In this document: one piece after another, positions 4,148-6,387 of the stretch
How positions within the stretch are numbered: position 1 is the first letter of the stretch
Layout: every line of letters begins with the position of its first letter
Assembly: GCA_944331815.1 (NCBI GenBank)
Contig: CALVIQ010000063.1
Coordinates: 1-6,387 of the forward strand
Source: an uncultured Bacilli bacterium
GTDB taxonomy: Bacteria; Bacillota_I; Bacilli_A; RF39; UBA660
Direction of reading: 5' to 3'
DNA: 6,387 nucleotides
Made by a program: the position numbers and the translations under genes
Notes under the pieces: generated by a model
What the model was told of the DNA's origin: nothing
Databases searched by the model: none
What the model saw: the letters and a program-made list of their open reading frames with translations, nothing else

Positions 4148-6387
4148 ATGACACAATATGTTTATTCATTTAATGAAGGAAACAAAGATATGAAAAATTT
4201 ATTAGGTGGTAAAGGTGCCAACTTAGCAGAAATGAAAAGTATTGGATTACCTGTTCCTGATGGATTTACAGTTACAACTGAAGCTTGTAATAAATATTAT
4301 GATGATGGTGAAAAAATAGCTGATGAAGTTATTGATCAAATTATGACTAAATTAGCTAATTTAGAAAAGTCTTCAGGTAAAAAAATGGGTGATTTAAATA
4401 ATCCATTATTAGTTTCAGTTAGAAGTGGTGCTAGAGCTAGTATGCCTGGTATGATGGATACTGTACTTAATTTAGGATTAAATGATGAAGTTGCTAAAAA
4501 CTTCAGTGAAAAAATAAATAATCCTAGATTTGTTTACGATTCATATAGAAGATTTATTCAAATGTTTGCAGATGTTGTAAAAGGTTATCCTAAATCTAGT
4601 TTTGAAAGAGTTTTAGATGAATTTAAAGAAAGAAAAGGCGTTTCATATGATACAGATTTAACTGCTGATGATATGAAAGAAATTACTAAAAAATTTAAAG
4701 ATATTTATAAAGATTTAGCTAAAGAAGAATTCCCACAAGATCCAAAAGTTCAATTGATTGAAGCAGTTACTGCTGTATTTAGATCTTGGAATAATGAAAG
4801 AGCTATCATTTATAGAAGAATGAATGATATTCCAGGTAGTTGGGGAACTGCTGTTAATGTTCAAGAAATGGTTTATGGAAATAGTGGTGATAATTCAGGA
4901 ACTGGTGTTGCATTTACAAGAAATCCAGCTACTGGAGAAAATAAATTATATGGCGAATATTTAATTAATGCACAAGGAGAAGATGTTGTTGCAGGTATTA
5001 GAACACCACAACCAATTTCTACTTTAAAAGATGTTATGCCAGATGTTTATAAACAATTTAGTGAAATAGCTAAAACATTAGAAAATCACTATAAAGATAT
5101 GCAAGATATGGAATTTACTATTGAAAATGGCAAATTATTTATGTTACAAACAAGAAATGGTAAAAGAACAGCTCATGCTGCTTTAAAAGTTGCAGTTGAT
5201 TTAGTAAATGAAGGTATGATTACACCTAAAGAAGCTTTACTAAAAGTTGAACCTAGACAATTAGATCAATTATTACATCCTATGTTTGATAATGATGCAT
5301 TAAAGAATGCTAAAGTTATTGCTAAAGGGTTAGCTGCTTCACCTGGAGCTGGTGCTGGTAAAATTTATTTTACTGCAAGTGACGTAAGTGAAGCTAAAAA
5401 AAGAGGAGAAGAAACTTTATTAGTAAGATTAGAAACTTCACCTGAAGATATTCAAGGTATGAATGATGCTAATGGTATTTTAACTATTAGAGGTGGAATG
5501 ACATCGCATGCTGCTGTTGTTGCTCGCGGTATGGGTAGATGTTGTGTTTCTGGATGTGGTGAATTAATAATTGATGAAGAAAATAAAACTTTAAAAACTA
5601 AAGAAGGTTTAGTATTTAAAGAAGGAGATTATTTATCTATCGATGGATCTACTGGTAATGTTTATGGTGAAAATGTTAAAACAGTAGAAGCAAGTATCAG
5701 TGGTGATTTTGAAACATTTATGAAATGGGCAGATGAAACTAGAAGATTAAAAGTTAGAGCTAATGCTGATACACCAAAAGATGCTATTCAAGCAAGAAAA
5801 TTTGGTGCTGAAGGAATTGGATTATGTCGTACTGAACACATGTTCTTTGAAACTGATAGAATATTTAACTTTAGAAGAATGATTTTAGCAGATACTTTAG
5901 AACAAAGAGAAGAAGCTCTAGAAAAAATATTACCTTATCAAAGAGGAGATTTCGAAAAATTGTTTGAAGCGATGGAAGGTGATCCTGTAGTTATTAGATA
6001 TTTAGATCCACCTTTACATGAATTCTTACCTCATACAAAAGAAGAGATGGAACCATTAGCTAAAAGCTTAAATATTACTTTAGAAACTATTCAAAATAGG
6101 ATCGATGCTTTAAAAGAATTTAATCCAATGATGGGACATCGTGGTTGTAGATTAGCAGTTACATATCCAGAAATTGCTAAAATGCAAACTAGAGCTGTTA
6201 TTGAAGCAGCAATTAATGTAAATAAAAAAGGAATGAACGTAACTCCTGAAATAATGATACCATTAGTTGGTGATGTTAAAGAATTAGAATATGTAAAAAA
6301 AGTTGTAGTTGAAACAGCTGATAATGTTTTAAAAGAAAATAATGTTAAAATGAAATATGAAATTGGTACAATGATTGAAATACCAAG
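4148..6387 (+). CDS. ppdK: Pyruvate, phosphate dikinase (3' end outside window)
   Basis: It interconverts pyruvate + ATP + Pi and PEP + AMP + PPi in the cytoplasm; in many anaerobic Firmicutes and Mollicutes relatives it serves PPi-dependent glycolysis or PEP formation. The 746 visible codons cover about 85% of the usual ~875. Present are the ATP-grasp domain with Lys22 (GGKGANLAEM), Arg92 (VSVRSGA, then SMPGMMDTVLNLG), Glu322 and Arg336 (MLQTRNGKRT); the swivelling domain with phospho-carrier His454 (GGMTSHAAVVARGMG); and the PEP/pyruvate barrel with Arg561 (GLCRTEHMFF), Arg617 (IRYLDPPLHEFLP) and Glu744 (GTMIEIP). Numbering matches the Clostridium symbiosum enzyme to within one residue. The barrel end with the catalytic Cys (near 830) lies beyond the edge. 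GAGGAGGG (4132-4139) supports ATG4148. It has its own promoter after the upstream terminator, so it is a separate transcription unit. No frameshift is seen. Confidence 0.97.
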   Translation, partial: MTQYVYSFNEGNKDMKNLLGGKGANLAEMKSIGLPVPDGFTVTTEACNKYYDDGEKIADEVIDQIMTKLANLEKSSGKKMGDLNNPLLVSVRSGARASMPGMMDTVLNLGLNDEVAKNFSEKINNPRFVYDSYRRFIQMFADVVKGYPKSSFERVLDEFKERKGVSYDTDLTADDMKEITKKFKDIYKDLAKEEFPQDPKVQLIEAVTAVFRSWNNERAIIYRRMNDIPGSWGTAVNVQEMVYGNSGDNSGTGVAFTRNPATGENKLYGEYLINAQGEDVVAGIRTPQPISTLKDVMPDVYKQFSEIAKTLENHYKDMQDMEFTIENGKLFMLQTRNGKRTAHAALKVAVDLVNEGMITPKEALLKVEPRQLDQLLHPMFDNDALKNAKVIAKGLAASPGAGAGKIYFTASDVSEAKKRGEETLLVRLETSPEDIQGMNDANGILTIRGGMTSHAAVVARGMGRCCVSGCGELIIDEENKTLKTKEGLVFKEGDYLSIDGSTGNVYGENVKTVEASISGDFETFMKWADETRRLKVRANADTPKDAIQARKFGAEGIGLCRTEHMFFETDRIFNFRRMILADTLEQREEALEKILPYQRGDFEKLFEAMEGDPVVIRYLDPPLHEFLPHTKEEMEPLAKSLNITLETIQNRIDALKEFNPMMGHRGCRLAVTYPEIAKMQTRAVIEAAINVNKKGMNVTPEIMIPLVGDVKELEYVKKVVVETADNVLKENNVKMKYEIGTMIEIP

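Overview
The window comes from a very AT-rich bacterium that reads TGA as a stop and uses TGG for tryptophan, so it uses genetic code 11 rather than the Mycoplasma code. AGGAGG-type ribosome binding sites, clear TATAAT-type promoters and the gene content (XerC-type recombinase, TK1-type thymidine kinase, DUF2207 membrane protein, pyruvate phosphate dikinase) suggest a low-GC Bacilli or Mollicutes-related lineage, perhaps an anaerobic host-associated one. The taxon is an inference; no rRNA or other marker is present.

Layout. (1) Positions 1-51 carry the first 17 codons of a possible minus-strand gene running off the left edge. It has its own SD, extended -10 and an upstream minus-directed hairpin (87-107). 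The short N-terminus is faintly like an IS1182-type transposase, but this is weak. (2) A TTGACT-17-TATACT promoter at 147-175 starts a tight plus-strand operon: an unrecognised 252-aa protein (193-951), a XerC-type tyrosine recombinase (935-1807), thymidine kinase (1810-2412) and a secreted/membrane DUF2207 protein with a glycine-rich tail (2417-4057). Junctions are a 17-nt overlap, a 2-nt gap and a 4-nt gap, so co-transcription and translational coupling are likely. (3) An almost pure AT perfect inverted repeat (4067-4092) with a T-tract ends the operon. (4) An extended -10 promoter (4105-4113) and a strong SD then start ppdK (4148 to the right edge), which is cut at about residue 746 of roughly 875.

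How the genes relate. XerC would act in chromosome-dimer resolution and thymidine kinase in dTMP salvage, so two DNA-maintenance functions share a transcript with two proteins of unknown role. PpdK is a separate central-carbon unit linking pyruvate and PEP. I see no convincing new defence, CRISPR or phage system. The most unusual items are the unrecognised first gene of the operon, the DUF2207 protein that appears to lack its usual internal membrane pair, and the repeated arrangement of a terminator T-tract running into an extended -10 promoter at both ends of the operon region.
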